A stretch of 13,196 nt of DNA from JBGSST01 sp041736915 (GTDB taxonomy: Bacteria > Bdellovibrionota > FAC87 > UBA2466): positions 1-13,196 of the forward strand of contig JBGSST010000110.1 of NCBI GenBank assembly GCA_041736915.1, given 5' to 3'. Position numbers and translations under genes: made by a program. Positions 7,426 to 13,196 of this stretch are shown piece after piece (the first letter of the stretch is position 1; every line of letters starts with the position of its first letter). The notes below the pieces were generated by a model. It ran no database searches, was not told the origin of the DNA, and saw only the letters and a list, made by a program, of their open reading frames with translations.

Positions 7426-7457
7426 TTTCCTCTACTCCCCAAGGAACGGGTTTAACT

Positions 7458-8273
7458 TTGAAACAAGCCAACTCACATTCTTCGGGCCGATTTCGCCTAG
7501 CCGTCCTCCTACTGGTGATGGCGCTAGCGGCCCAAGCCATTCCCCCGGAGCGCCGGCGTGAAGAGCCGACCAATTTATGTCGCCGCGCCCTGATGATGGC
7601 CGGCACCTTCGGGCTCATCGGTTTGGGCGTGACGTGGATGAACTTCGACAGCGCCCCGCCTCGGCCGCTGGAAGAGACCGTGGTGATTTGGTCCGGCGAG
7701 GGTGACGTGGGCCCGCCGAGCCGCGAGGCCCGTGAGTGGGAGGCGGTCCTGGATCGAGGAGATATTCTCGAAGCCCGTATTCCCCGCACCAGTAAAGGGT
7801 TTCGGCAGGTCACGCTTTTCTCGAAAACCAGCTCGCATCGCTTACTGGCGGAAATGGCCCGGGGCCAGCTTGCCAAGGACCGCCCCGACTTGAGCTTTGG
7901 CGACGGGCCGGGCGTTGGCGTACCGCTCGATCGGTTGGAGATCTGGCGCGAGCCCAATGGCGATCTGCGGGTGATCTTTCACAGCCCGCTCGGGGCACTG
8001 AAATCGCGTTCCCCACTCCCGCGCGGCCCCTTTCTCGCCGGCAGCCCGACGGTCGTGTTCCTGGGGCCGCTCAAACTCGAGGGAGACATGGGGGCGGCAT
8101 CGACGGTGGAAGCCGTGGTGAAGATAAAACTCAACGCCCGCGAAAATCGCCTCGAATTGGACGAAGCAATAATCCGGGTGAACGTTTCCGTTCCTAAAGT
8201 TTTCATCAACACCACCGACGAAGCGAACGTTCCCCCGCTGTCAGCTCCTTTGTCGCCAGTAAAAAAACGCTGA
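7458..8273 (+). CDS. Hypothetical exported or membrane protein, 271 aa
   Basis: Not recognised. From a TTG start the protein has an N-terminal basic region and a signal-like hydrophobic stretch at about 13-27 (RLAVLLLVMALAAQA). A second hydrophobic segment at 45-60 (LMMAGTFGLIGLGVTW) is followed by a hydrophilic domain of about 200 residues with beta-strand-rich stretches near the C-terminus (VVVFLGPLKL-like and IIRVNVSVPKVFI). It is therefore either a secreted protein or one with two membrane passes and a soluble domain. Start choice is difficult: the TTG has AAGGA about 12 bases upstream, further than usual, while in-frame ATGs at 7518 and near 7593 have no Shine-Dalgarno. A long antisense ORF here is Ser/Arg/Pro-rich, so the plus frame is preferred. 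It lies 32 bp from the divergent 106-aa ORF. Confidence 0.6.
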   Translation: MKQANSHSSGRFRLAVLLLVMALAAQAIPPERRREEPTNLCRRALMMAGTFGLIGLGVTWMNFDSAPPRPLEETVVIWSGEGDVGPPSREAREWEAVLDRGDILEARIPRTSKGFRQVTLFSKTSSHRLLAEMARGQLAKDRPDLSFGDGPGVGVPLDRLEIWREPNGDLRVIFHSPLGALKSRSPLPRGPFLAGSPTVVFLGPLKLEGDMGAASTVEAVVKIKLNARENRLELDEAIIRVNVSVPKVFINTTDEANVPPLSAPLSPVKKR

Positions 8274-8555
8274 TCGCTGGACAGCTCAACCCCGAAAAAA
8301 CTTGCTACTAAGCCTCTTCAGCCATCCTACTTCGTCTACTTTTTTGACAGGGGTGTCAGTTGTGTCGACAACTTCAAAACTTTTCTCCGCCTCATAATTC
8401 TTCGAGTGTGCCGAGCACTCCACTTTTCTTCCACCAAGACGCGTCAGGTCCGGTGCTTTAATCAGTCTCAGGGGAAGCAAGTTCCAAGCGGTACGTTTCA
8501 GGCAGTTCGCAAATTCCAATCCTAAAATTGAAAGTAAAACCTTTGGGGGGTTCCG
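8274..8555. other. Intergenic spacer upstream of the lipoprotein gene
   Basis: This 282-bp spacer looks poorer in GC than its surroundings. The minus strand holds a 77-codon ORF (8286-8519) from a TTG start with AGGA only one base away, ending SSKFFRG; its residues are not implausible but start context and codon use are weak, so it is not called as a gene. On the plus strand TAAAAT at 8523-8528 could be a -10 element for the lipoprotein gene, without a good -35. GGGGGG just before the ATG at 8556 is the likely Shine-Dalgarno. No terminator was seen for the 271-aa gene. Confidence 0.4.
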
Positions 8556-9140
8556 ATGAAAAAGCCTGCACTCGTATTCTTGGCCGTGTCCTTAATCTTG
8601 ATCAACGCCTGCGGAAAAGTGACCGCGACGAAAGCGCTGACCAGCTCCGGTCCGATGAATGAGACCGACGCGATGAGCCTGCTGAGCGAAGTTCCGCTCG
8701 AGCCGATGATGATGGCGAAAGGCGGTAAGAAGAAAGTCTCGGCCGCCGAACTCACCGCGCTCATCCAAAAACTGATTGCCGAAGGCAAGGTCAAGCTTCC
8801 GGCGAACGTTCAGATCAAGACGGCGACGGGCGGCATCGATCTCTCGCAGCTCACCAACGTTTTTACGGCGTTGCAGAGCGGAGGAATCGGCAGCCTTTTC
8901 CAGCTATCTTCCGCTTTGATCGCCATGAACAACGGCAGCACGACCGCCACGGGCGGGGGCCTGGCCGGGATCGTAGCGATTCTGCAAGCCGTGGCGCCGA
9001 TCATCGCCGCCATCGCTCCGCAATTTTCTCCGATCATCGCGGCCCTGATGACGATCCTTCCGCTCGTCATCACCTTCATCAACATGTTCAAGAAGCCCTC
9101 GGCCGCGGTGACGTTCTTCTTCAATCCGGTGGCCGTGTAA
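8556..9140 (+). CDS. Lipoprotein with hydrophobic C-terminal half, function unknown
   Basis: A 194-aa protein with a lipoprotein signal peptide: MKKPALVF, a hydrophobic core, then LINAC with Cys19 as the lipidation site. Gly20 and Lys21 follow, so there is no Asp+2 inner-membrane retention signal of the E. coli type. Residues 50-60 carry a methionine run and a basic patch (MMMAKGGKKK). Residues 62-80 look like an amphipathic helix. Residues 108-140 are Gly/Ser/Thr-rich, and 135-177 is a long hydrophobic stretch with repeated AP-x-I-A units (AVAPIIAAIAPQFSPIIAAL) running to LITFINMF-like residues. The tail is KKPSAAVTFFFNPVAV. Such a hydrophobic end is unusual for a lipoprotein and suggests membrane insertion or self-assembly. 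Its own terminators lie directly downstream, so it is probably monocistronic. Confidence 0.8.
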   Translation: MKKPALVFLAVSLILINACGKVTATKALTSSGPMNETDAMSLLSEVPLEPMMMAKGGKKKVSAAELTALIQKLIAEGKVKLPANVQIKTATGGIDLSQLTNVFTALQSGGIGSLFQLSSALIAMNNGSTTATGGGLAGIVAILQAVAPIIAAIAPQFSPIIAALMTILPLVITFINMFKKPSAAVTFFFNPVAV

Positions 9141-9183
9141 ACCAACGCCGCACCGTTTGAATAAACCAGGGGGAGTCAGCCTA

Positions 9184-9209
9184 GGGGCGGAGAAATCCGC
9201 CCCTTTTTT
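9184..9209 (+). terminator. Rho-independent terminator of the lipoprotein gene
   Basis: An 8-bp perfect stem, GGGGCGGA with TCCGCCCC, closes a GAAA loop and is followed by six T residues. It lies 43 bp after the lipoprotein stop and is a textbook intrinsic terminator on the plus strand. The minus-strand reading has no T tract after the stem, so it should not end the convergent 413-aa gene efficiently. Confidence 0.93.
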
Positions 9210-9214
9210 ATTTT

Positions 9215-9236
9215 GCGGAGAAATCCGCTTTTTTTT
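9215..9236 (+). terminator. Second, tandem rho-independent terminator with the same core
   Basis: The stem GCGGA/TCCGC with the same GAAA loop is followed by eight T residues and ends exactly at the stop codon of the convergent 413-aa gene. The 14-base core GCGGAGAAATCCGC is identical to that of the first terminator, so it probably arose by local duplication. It acts as a back-up stop protecting the convergent gene from read-through. Confidence 0.85.
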
Positions 9237-10478
9237 CTACCGCTTCATCGGCCAGCCCATGGCGGAAACGGCGTTGAGCTTTCCGCCCTCCGCCTTCACC
9301 ACGATTTTATGTACGCCGGCAAAAAAGAGTGGCTGGGTGAAGATCGTCTCCGGACGGTCATTCTTGCTCAACGGGGGAAGCACGAAGCTGCGAATGTAGT
9401 ACTCCCCTTCCCCGTCCCCAAAATAGACCCGCAACTGTTTCGGACGCTGGCTTGGCGCAAAGGTAACGGTTAAGCGCGTGAGGGCGAAGGGTTTACGGAA
9501 AGAGCCTTCTATCCCGTCGGCTTCCAGCTTCGACGTTTCGGGCAAGAGAGAGCCTCCCTCCATCGGGTAGGGATTCTCGAGATTCGACGCCAGGTCCACA
9601 TTCCGCTCCAGATGCAACTGAGTAAGCTCGATCAGCCAGTCGCGCACGCCTTGATAGGGGGCCGAGTCACTCAGCACCTTCTTCGCGGTGGCCGCATCGA
9701 CGCCCAGAAGAAGGAGCGACGAAGAGCCGTCGTTTAGAAAGCGCGCATAAAGGGCTTTCAAGATCTTGAGCGGTTCGCCCAGCTGGGCTAGCGCCATCAA
9801 TGGCACGCGAATGCTCCACGCGGGAGCCATGCTTGCGCCCGGAGCCGTTGGATTTAGTGACTCAAAAAACTTTTCCGCGCGATCGCGACACGCGCCGGTG
9901 GCCGCAACGAGGCACGCGGCTTCTTCCTTGTCTTGAAAGGACACATCCCAAACCACCCCGCGAACAAAGGGATAAAGCGACCGGGGAAGGCACGTTTCGG
10001 GGGCCGTACCGCTGCGGCACGAGAGATACAACGGTGCTTCCGGCCGGATAGCGTCGAGTTTTTTACAAAATGCCGCGAACTCGCGAAGATTGGTGACCAT
10101 CGAGCCGACATCGCCATTTAGAATCCAGCCACTCGAGCGGCCTTTCGCCGGCGATTTTTCCTGAAGCCTTTTCAGCAAGGCTTCGCTTTGGGACAACTCC
10201 CACCTTCCCCCGTCGATCAGGTAGTGAAGGCGAGACATCTCGGGCGCGACCTTTCGACTATCGATCTCCTCCACGGGATAGACCACGAGCGACACTTTGC
10301 CGTCGAAGTCGGTCCATAACGCCTCCGCCAGCTTCGGCGCCCCCATCGGCACCAGCCCCACCTGCCGAAAAATGGGCGGCAGGGCCTGCCCCGAATAACC
10401 CCGCGCTGTGCGGGGAGCGGCCGGCGAAACGGCGGGAAGCGAAAGAAGGAGTAACCAGTAGAACAGTTTTGGGCGCAT
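9237..10478 (-). CDS. Secreted protein of unknown function, 413 aa
   Basis: A Sec signal peptide (MRPKLFYWLLLLSLPAVSPA) precedes about 390 residues I cannot assign. The first two thirds look alpha/beta: strands such as VSLVVYPV, GWILNGDVGS, PLYLSCRSG and GVVWDVSFQ alternate with helices, which could form a barrel-like or Rossmann-like domain. Several cysteines in the 145-200 region (CKK, SCRSG, ETCL, ACL, GACRD) could form disulfides in the periplasm. The final part, from about 320, is beta-rich (ALTRLTVTF, LRVYFGDGEGEYYIRSFVLPP, HKIVVKAEGG) and resembles a carbohydrate- or ligand-binding beta-sandwich; that is an impression, not a motif match. The ATG has no clear Shine-Dalgarno. The gene is divergent from the photolyase gene with 80 bp between, and converges on the lipoprotein terminators. 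Confidence 0.8.
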   Translation of the reverse strand: MRPKLFYWLLLLSLPAVSPAAPRTARGYSGQALPPIFRQVGLVPMGAPKLAEALWTDFDGKVSLVVYPVEEIDSRKVAPEMSRLHYLIDGGRWELSQSEALLKRLQEKSPAKGRSSGWILNGDVGSMVTNLREFAAFCKKLDAIRPEAPLYLSCRSGTAPETCLPRSLYPFVRGVVWDVSFQDKEEAACLVAATGACRDRAEKFFESLNPTAPGASMAPAWSIRVPLMALAQLGEPLKILKALYARFLNDGSSSLLLLGVDAATAKKVLSDSAPYQGVRDWLIELTQLHLERNVDLASNLENPYPMEGGSLLPETSKLEADGIEGSFRKPFALTRLTVTFAPSQRPKQLRVYFGDGEGEYYIRSFVLPPLSKNDRPETIFTQPLFFAGVHKIVVKAEGGKLNAVSAMGWPMKR

Positions 10479-10558
10479 CCGATCATTCTACGAAGTTCCA
10501 CGGTCCGGCGCCATCGCGCGGCGTTGCCAACCCGCCTTGCCTCGCGCAAAGTCCGCAC

Positions 10559-12016
10559 ATGCAAAGTTACGGCATTCACTGGTTCCGCCGGGACCTTCGT
10601 GTTCAGGGCAATCCCGCCCTCACCGCCAACCTCGAGAAGAACGACGGACGTGTGGTGGGGATTTTCGTCTTCGATAAAGTTTTCTTGGCGCGGCCCGACT
10701 TCTCGGTAAACCGTTTCCAATTTTTTCTGAAAACTCTCGAGGCGCTACGCAACGACCTGCGCGCGCGCGGTTCGGACCTGCTCGTTCTGGACGTGGGGCC
10801 CGAAGCGGCGTACCCCGCTTTATTCAAACGGCTCGGCAAGCAGGCGGGACTTCCCTCGCTCGTCACCTGGAATCGCGACTACGAGCCCTTCGCCCGGCAG
10901 CGCGACACCGCCATGGAGAAATGGTTCGACGCGCAAGGGGTGGCCACGCACACCGAGCGTGACCATCTGACCATCGAGCCCCACGAGATTTACAAAGGCG
11001 ACGACCCCGCCAAACCCGATTCCACCTATCAGGTTTTTACCCCCTTCTCGCGCCGCTGGCTGGAGGTGTTCGCCACGGGCGGCGTGCAGGAGCGAGTTGA
11101 GTTTCAGAAGAAGGGGTTCAAGGCGAAGTACGACTTCTCGCTCACCTGGAAGGCGCTTGACGAGGACGACGGAGATCTTTTGGGGAATTACGTCGCCCAG
11201 AACGGAAAGCGCGCCACCGTGCCCATTCCCGAGGCCGGTACCGCGGCGGCGTTCGCGCGCATGAAAAAGTTTGCGGCCGTCATCGACAACTACGGCGAGG
11301 GGCGGGACATCCCCGCCATCGACGGCACGTCGCAGTTTTCCATCTACTTCAAGAATGGCTCACTCTCCGTAGCCCAGGTCATCGCCGGGCTGGGCCTCAC
11401 CGCCTATTCAAAGGTAGACAAGTCGGGGCGCGCGAAGTTTTTCTCCGAGCTCATCTGGCGTGAGTTTTACTACCATGTACTGTTTCACCACCCGCGCGTG
11501 GAAAAACACGCCTTCCTGGAAAAGTACGAAAACCTGAAGTGGAAGAATCGCGAAGACTGGTTTCAAGCCTGGAAAGACGGCCTTACCGGATTTCCCATCG
11601 TCGATGCGGGCATGCGGCAGCTGAAGCAAACGGGCTGGATGCACAACCGCGTGCGCATGATCGTGGCGTCGTTTTTGACCAAAGACCTTCTCATCGACTG
11701 GCGCTGGGGTGAGCGCTACTTCATGGAGCAGCTGCTGGACGGGGATCTCGCCCCCAACAATGGTGGTTGGCAGTGGGCGGCCTCCACCGGCTGCGATCCT
11801 CAGCCGTACTTCCGAGTTTTCAATCCGTGGCTCCAGGGGCAGAAGTTCGATCCCGACGGCACCTACGTGAAGAAATACGTCGCCGAGCTTCAAAACTACC
11901 GGGGCAAAGATGTACACCAGCCCGAAGACGGCTACCGCGGAAAGTATCCGGCGCCGATCGTAGAGCACGCCGAACAGCGCGACCAGGCGATTGCTCTCTA
12001 CAAGGTGGACGTTTGA
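10559..12016 (+). CDS. phrB: Deoxyribodipyrimidine photolyase, class I (cryptochrome/photolyase family)
   Basis: Light-driven repair of UV-induced cyclobutane pyrimidine dimers in DNA, using FADH- and an antenna pigment. From ATG 10559 the product is 485 aa, close to E. coli PhrB. The alpha/beta antenna domain opens with IHWFRRDLR (6-14) and includes WNRDYEP (104-110). The FAD-binding helical domain includes RDIPAIDGTSQFS (249-261), IWREFYYHV (299-307), TGFPIVDAGMRQL (343-355), GWMHNRVRMIVASFL (359-373), DWRWGERYFM (380-389) and DGDLAPNNGGWQWAAST (394-410), ending CDPQPYFRVFNP. Trp381, Trp404 and probably Trp338 fit the electron-transfer chain. An upstream in-frame ATG (10469) would add 30 residues that lack family similarity and would overlap the neighbouring gene, so the later ATG is chosen; its Shine-Dalgarno is weak. 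A CPD photolyase is most likely; a (6-4) or cryptochrome role is less so. Confidence 0.95.
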   Translation: MQSYGIHWFRRDLRVQGNPALTANLEKNDGRVVGIFVFDKVFLARPDFSVNRFQFFLKTLEALRNDLRARGSDLLVLDVGPEAAYPALFKRLGKQAGLPSLVTWNRDYEPFARQRDTAMEKWFDAQGVATHTERDHLTIEPHEIYKGDDPAKPDSTYQVFTPFSRRWLEVFATGGVQERVEFQKKGFKAKYDFSLTWKALDEDDGDLLGNYVAQNGKRATVPIPEAGTAAAFARMKKFAAVIDNYGEGRDIPAIDGTSQFSIYFKNGSLSVAQVIAGLGLTAYSKVDKSGRAKFFSELIWREFYYHVLFHHPRVEKHAFLEKYENLKWKNREDWFQAWKDGLTGFPIVDAGMRQLKQTGWMHNRVRMIVASFLTKDLLIDWRWGERYFMEQLLDGDLAPNNGGWQWAASTGCDPQPYFRVFNPWLQGQKFDPDGTYVKKYVAELQNYRGKDVHQPEDGYRGKYPAPIVEHAEQRDQAIALYKVDV

Positions 12017-12276
12017 ACCCGAGCGGGCTCGGTCTCACGCTCGAGCTGGCCTAGGATCGCCACGGCTTGCTCGCGCGTATCGCCGCAGTAACGTCGATCG
12101 GCGATGAAGTTGCGGCAGACCTTCGGAAAAAGCTCCGTGCCCCATAGCTGACAGCTATTTTGCGCGGTGAGGTTCACGCACCGAAGACCCGCCGGTTTTC
12201 CATTCGGCAGCCCCGGCAGCGGCGACGAGATACTGATGTCGATGCAGCAGACCGCGCAGCCCAAGCGGCATTCCAT
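11998..12276 (-). CDS. YkgJ-type CxxCxxCC cysteine-cluster protein
   Basis: A 92-aa protein of the small putative metal-binding family (PF03692-like, zinc or iron-sulfur). Eight cysteines are visible from the ATG at 12276: C3, C7, C10 and C11 in MECRLGCAVCC, then C33, C42, C54 and C64 in RRYCGD. The segment ISSPLPGLPNGKPAGLRC (16-33) is characteristic of the short version of the family. Its biochemical role is not established. A GTG at 12309 would add 11 residues (KFLAVELSRA) and overlap the RDD gene; family members usually open MECR-x-GC, so the ATG is preferred. It begins 13 bp after the RDD-SHOCT stop without a clear Shine-Dalgarno, which suggests coupling to that gene. Its 3' end overlaps the photolyase gene tail-to-tail by 19 bp. 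Confidence 0.85.
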   Translation of the reverse strand: MECRLGCAVCCIDISISSPLPGLPNGKPAGLRCVNLTAQNSCQLWGTELFPKVCRNFIADRRYCGDTREQAVAILGQLERETEPARVQTSTL

Positions 12277-12289
12277 CGCCCGCGAAAGT

Positions 12290-12919
12290 TCAACCGCCAA
12301 GAATTTCACCCTTGAGCTTTTGGTACTCTTCTTCCGTGATGGCCCCCTTTTGCTTGAGCTCGAACAATCGGTCTAGCTCGTCGAGGCGCCGTTTTTTATC
12401 CGGCTCGCGTTTCAAGAAGTCCGGCGGATCTTTTTGAATGTCGCGGAATGCTTTTTGGCCGGCACCGAAGAGCCGGCGAAACGAGTCGACCCAGCTATCC
12501 ACGAAACGGGCGTCGACGTTTTCTCCGCGAACCACGATTGAATCGGCCACTAGGTCATGCACGGCCTGACGCTTTTCGGTGAAGAACGCGAGAAAGTGAC
12601 CTATGAAGCACAAGCCCGCGGACGCGGCCTCCACGAAATACCGTAGTACCGCCATGGCCAGCGAAAGCGGCTTACCCGACGCATCGGTCACGATAATTCC
12701 CATCACCTTCTTGCCGAGGGTGGCCTGCATCGCCGAGGCGTGCAGCAGCGGATAGTAGAAAAACCCCAGCACGACTGGCCCGGCGAACGGGATGGTCGCA
12801 TGCAATATCCCGCCGGGAATGAAGAGGATAAGGACATCGATGAAAAAGGCGATCGCGCGAGCGCCTACCGAGGCGAGCTCCGGTTCTGTCGAGCCCAACT
12901 GCTTTTCTGATTCCACCAT
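12290..12919 (-). CDS. RDD family membrane protein with C-terminal SHOCT domain
   Basis: A 209-aa inner-membrane protein. The RDD domain spans about 17-131: RAIAFFIDVLILF (21-33) has the family Arg and Asp in TM1, GKKVMGIIVTD (69-79) is the conserved loop, RYFVEA and a second hydrophobic helix follow, and EKRQAVHDLVADSIVV (115-130) closes it. RDD proteins are thought to act in transport or as ion antiporters in some cases, but most have no known substrate. A charged linker (132-177) leads to a SHOCT motif at about 179-208 (LDELDRLFELKQKGAITEEE), a short helical element found at the ends of many membrane proteins and thought to mediate oligomerisation. ATG 12919 is chosen because upstream in-frame codons give an unconvincing basic leader; there is no Shine-Dalgarno, so a leaderless mRNA is possible. 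It is co-directional with the cysteine-cluster gene. Confidence 0.9.
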   Translation of the reverse strand: MVESEKQLGSTEPELASVGARAIAFFIDVLILFIPGGILHATIPFAGPVVLGFFYYPLLHASAMQATLGKKVMGIIVTDASGKPLSLAMAVLRYFVEAASAGLCFIGHFLAFFTEKRQAVHDLVADSIVVRGENVDARFVDSWVDSFRRLFGAGQKAFRDIQKDPPDFLKREPDKKRRLDELDRLFELKQKGAITEEEYQKLKGEILGG

Positions 12920-12926
12920 CACATAG

Positions 12927-12955
12927 GGGTAAACGGTCCCCTTTCGCACTGTCAA
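12927..12955 (-). promoter_or_regulatory. Possible promoter of the RDD-SHOCT gene
   Basis: On the minus strand a perfect consensus -35, TTGACA (12955-12950), is followed after 17 bp by TTACCC (12932-12927), a poor -10. The predicted transcription start falls about seven bases later, at the ATG at 12919, which would give a leaderless transcript and would explain why no Shine-Dalgarno is seen. The weak -10 keeps confidence low. Confidence 0.3.
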
Positions 12956-12985
12956 AATTTTTTGAGGCCGGGCGCAAGGTACGCT

Positions 12986-13196
12986 ATGGGTAACCAACGT
13001 ATGAAACCCAATAAAGCCTCGCTCGCCGTCGCCTTTGTACTGCTGCTGCTCGCCGCCTGGAAGATCGCGGTGGTTTTCAGCACCCCCACCGAGGTAGTGG
13101 ACCAGGAGATTTCCGCCCCGGGCAACCCAAGCGCCGTGGCCCCGTTGGTGAAACCGGAGCTGCCGGAAGCGCGAGAGCGGGAGCTTTACGCGGCCC
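12986..13196 (+). CDS. N-terminally membrane-anchored or secreted protein (partial, runs off the window)
   Basis: The first 70 codons are visible. The ATG at 12986 has AAGG six bases upstream; a second in-frame ATG at 13001 is an alternative. The product opens MGNQRMKPNKAS, then a hydrophobic segment SLAVAFVLLLLAAWKIAVVF (12-31), then a proline- and glutamate-rich stretch (STPTEVVDQEI, later KPELPEARERELYAA). The basic start, one hydrophobic helix and a following low-complexity linker suggest a signal anchor with the rest in the periplasm. No family can be assigned from this fragment. It is divergent from the RDD-SHOCT gene with 66 bp between the two chosen starts. Confidence 0.75.
   Translation, partial: MGNQRMKPNKASLAVAFVLLLLAAWKIAVVFSTPTEVVDQEISAPGNPSAVAPLVKPELPEARERELYAA

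Noticed and set aside
7403..7957. 184-codon minus-strand ORF antisense to the 271-aa gene
   Set aside because: Ser/Arg/Pro-rich with no hydrophobic segment or motif, whereas the plus frame shows a signal-like segment and balanced composition.
8286..8519. 77-codon minus-strand ORF in the spacer before the lipoprotein gene
   Set aside because: TTG start with AGGA only one base away, AT-richer codons than neighbours and no motif; it may be a decayed or chance frame, so it is described only in the spacer entry.
10469..10558. Upstream in-frame extension of the photolyase from ATG 10469
   Set aside because: The extra 30 residues have no photolyase similarity and would overlap the start of the divergent 413-aa gene; the family begins at the IHWFRRDLR strand.
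11408..11968. 186-codon minus-strand ORF antisense to the photolyase gene
   Set aside because: Lies over the most conserved FAD-binding part of the photolyase; composition is typical of a reverse-frame shadow.
12019..12032. CCGAGC-GG-GCTCGG inverted repeat two bases after the photolyase stop
   Set aside because: A two-base loop and no T tract, and it lies within the cysteine-cluster coding sequence, so it does not qualify as an intrinsic terminator.
1..13196. Defence island, CRISPR, toxin-antitoxin or mobile element
   Set aside because: No repeat array, transposase, integrase, nuclease or recognisable toxin-antitoxin pair was seen on either strand.

Overview
The window reads as ordinary chromosomal DNA from a GC-rich, Gram-negative-like bacterium. 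The evidence is a membrane FtsH protease, what looks like the start of phosphatidylserine decarboxylase, a lipobox lipoprotein, several Sec signal peptides and a class I DNA photolyase. The density of unrecognised exported proteins would fit a Bdellovibrionota/Oligoflexia or other former-deltaproteobacterial genome, but that placement is an inference and no marker here settles it. There is no rRNA, tRNA, CRISPR array, transposase or phage gene.

Left end (1-2400, minus strand): ftsH, then a 62-codon acidic ORF, then the first codons of a probable psd gene running off the window. They are tightly spaced and read as one membrane-homeostasis operon. A 95-bp divergent intergenic region holding a perfect 12-bp palindrome and a 12-bp direct repeat separates ftsH from an NAD(P)-dependent aldehyde dehydrogenase gene (2492-3919, plus).

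Centre-left (3928-7425, minus strand): a compact probable operon of exported proteins. In transcription order it has an uncertain 106-aa ORF, a 105-aa protein with one membrane-targeting segment and two cysteines, and two tandem full-length paralogues of 481 and 467 aa. The paralogues have signal peptides, a shared N-terminal domain I cannot name, and WD40/PD40-like propeller repeats. They overlap by GTGA, so they are probably translationally coupled and their products may work together in the periplasm. This is the best candidate in the window for an undescribed system.

Centre-right (7458-10478): an unrecognised 271-aa exported or membrane protein (plus), a 282-bp spacer, a 194-aa lipoprotein with an unusually hydrophobic C-terminal half (plus) that ends in two back-to-back terminators with the same core, and a convergent 413-aa secreted protein of unknown function (minus).

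Right end (10559-13196): a class I DNA photolyase gene (plus), convergent and overlapping by 19 bp with a minus-strand pair, an RDD-SHOCT membrane protein followed by a small CxxCxxCC (YkgJ-type) cysteine-cluster protein. The start of another membrane-anchored protein (plus) runs off the right edge.

Most products act in or beyond the inner membrane. Only ftsH, the aldehyde dehydrogenase, the photolyase, the RDD-SHOCT protein and the cysteine-cluster protein can be assigned to known families with confidence.
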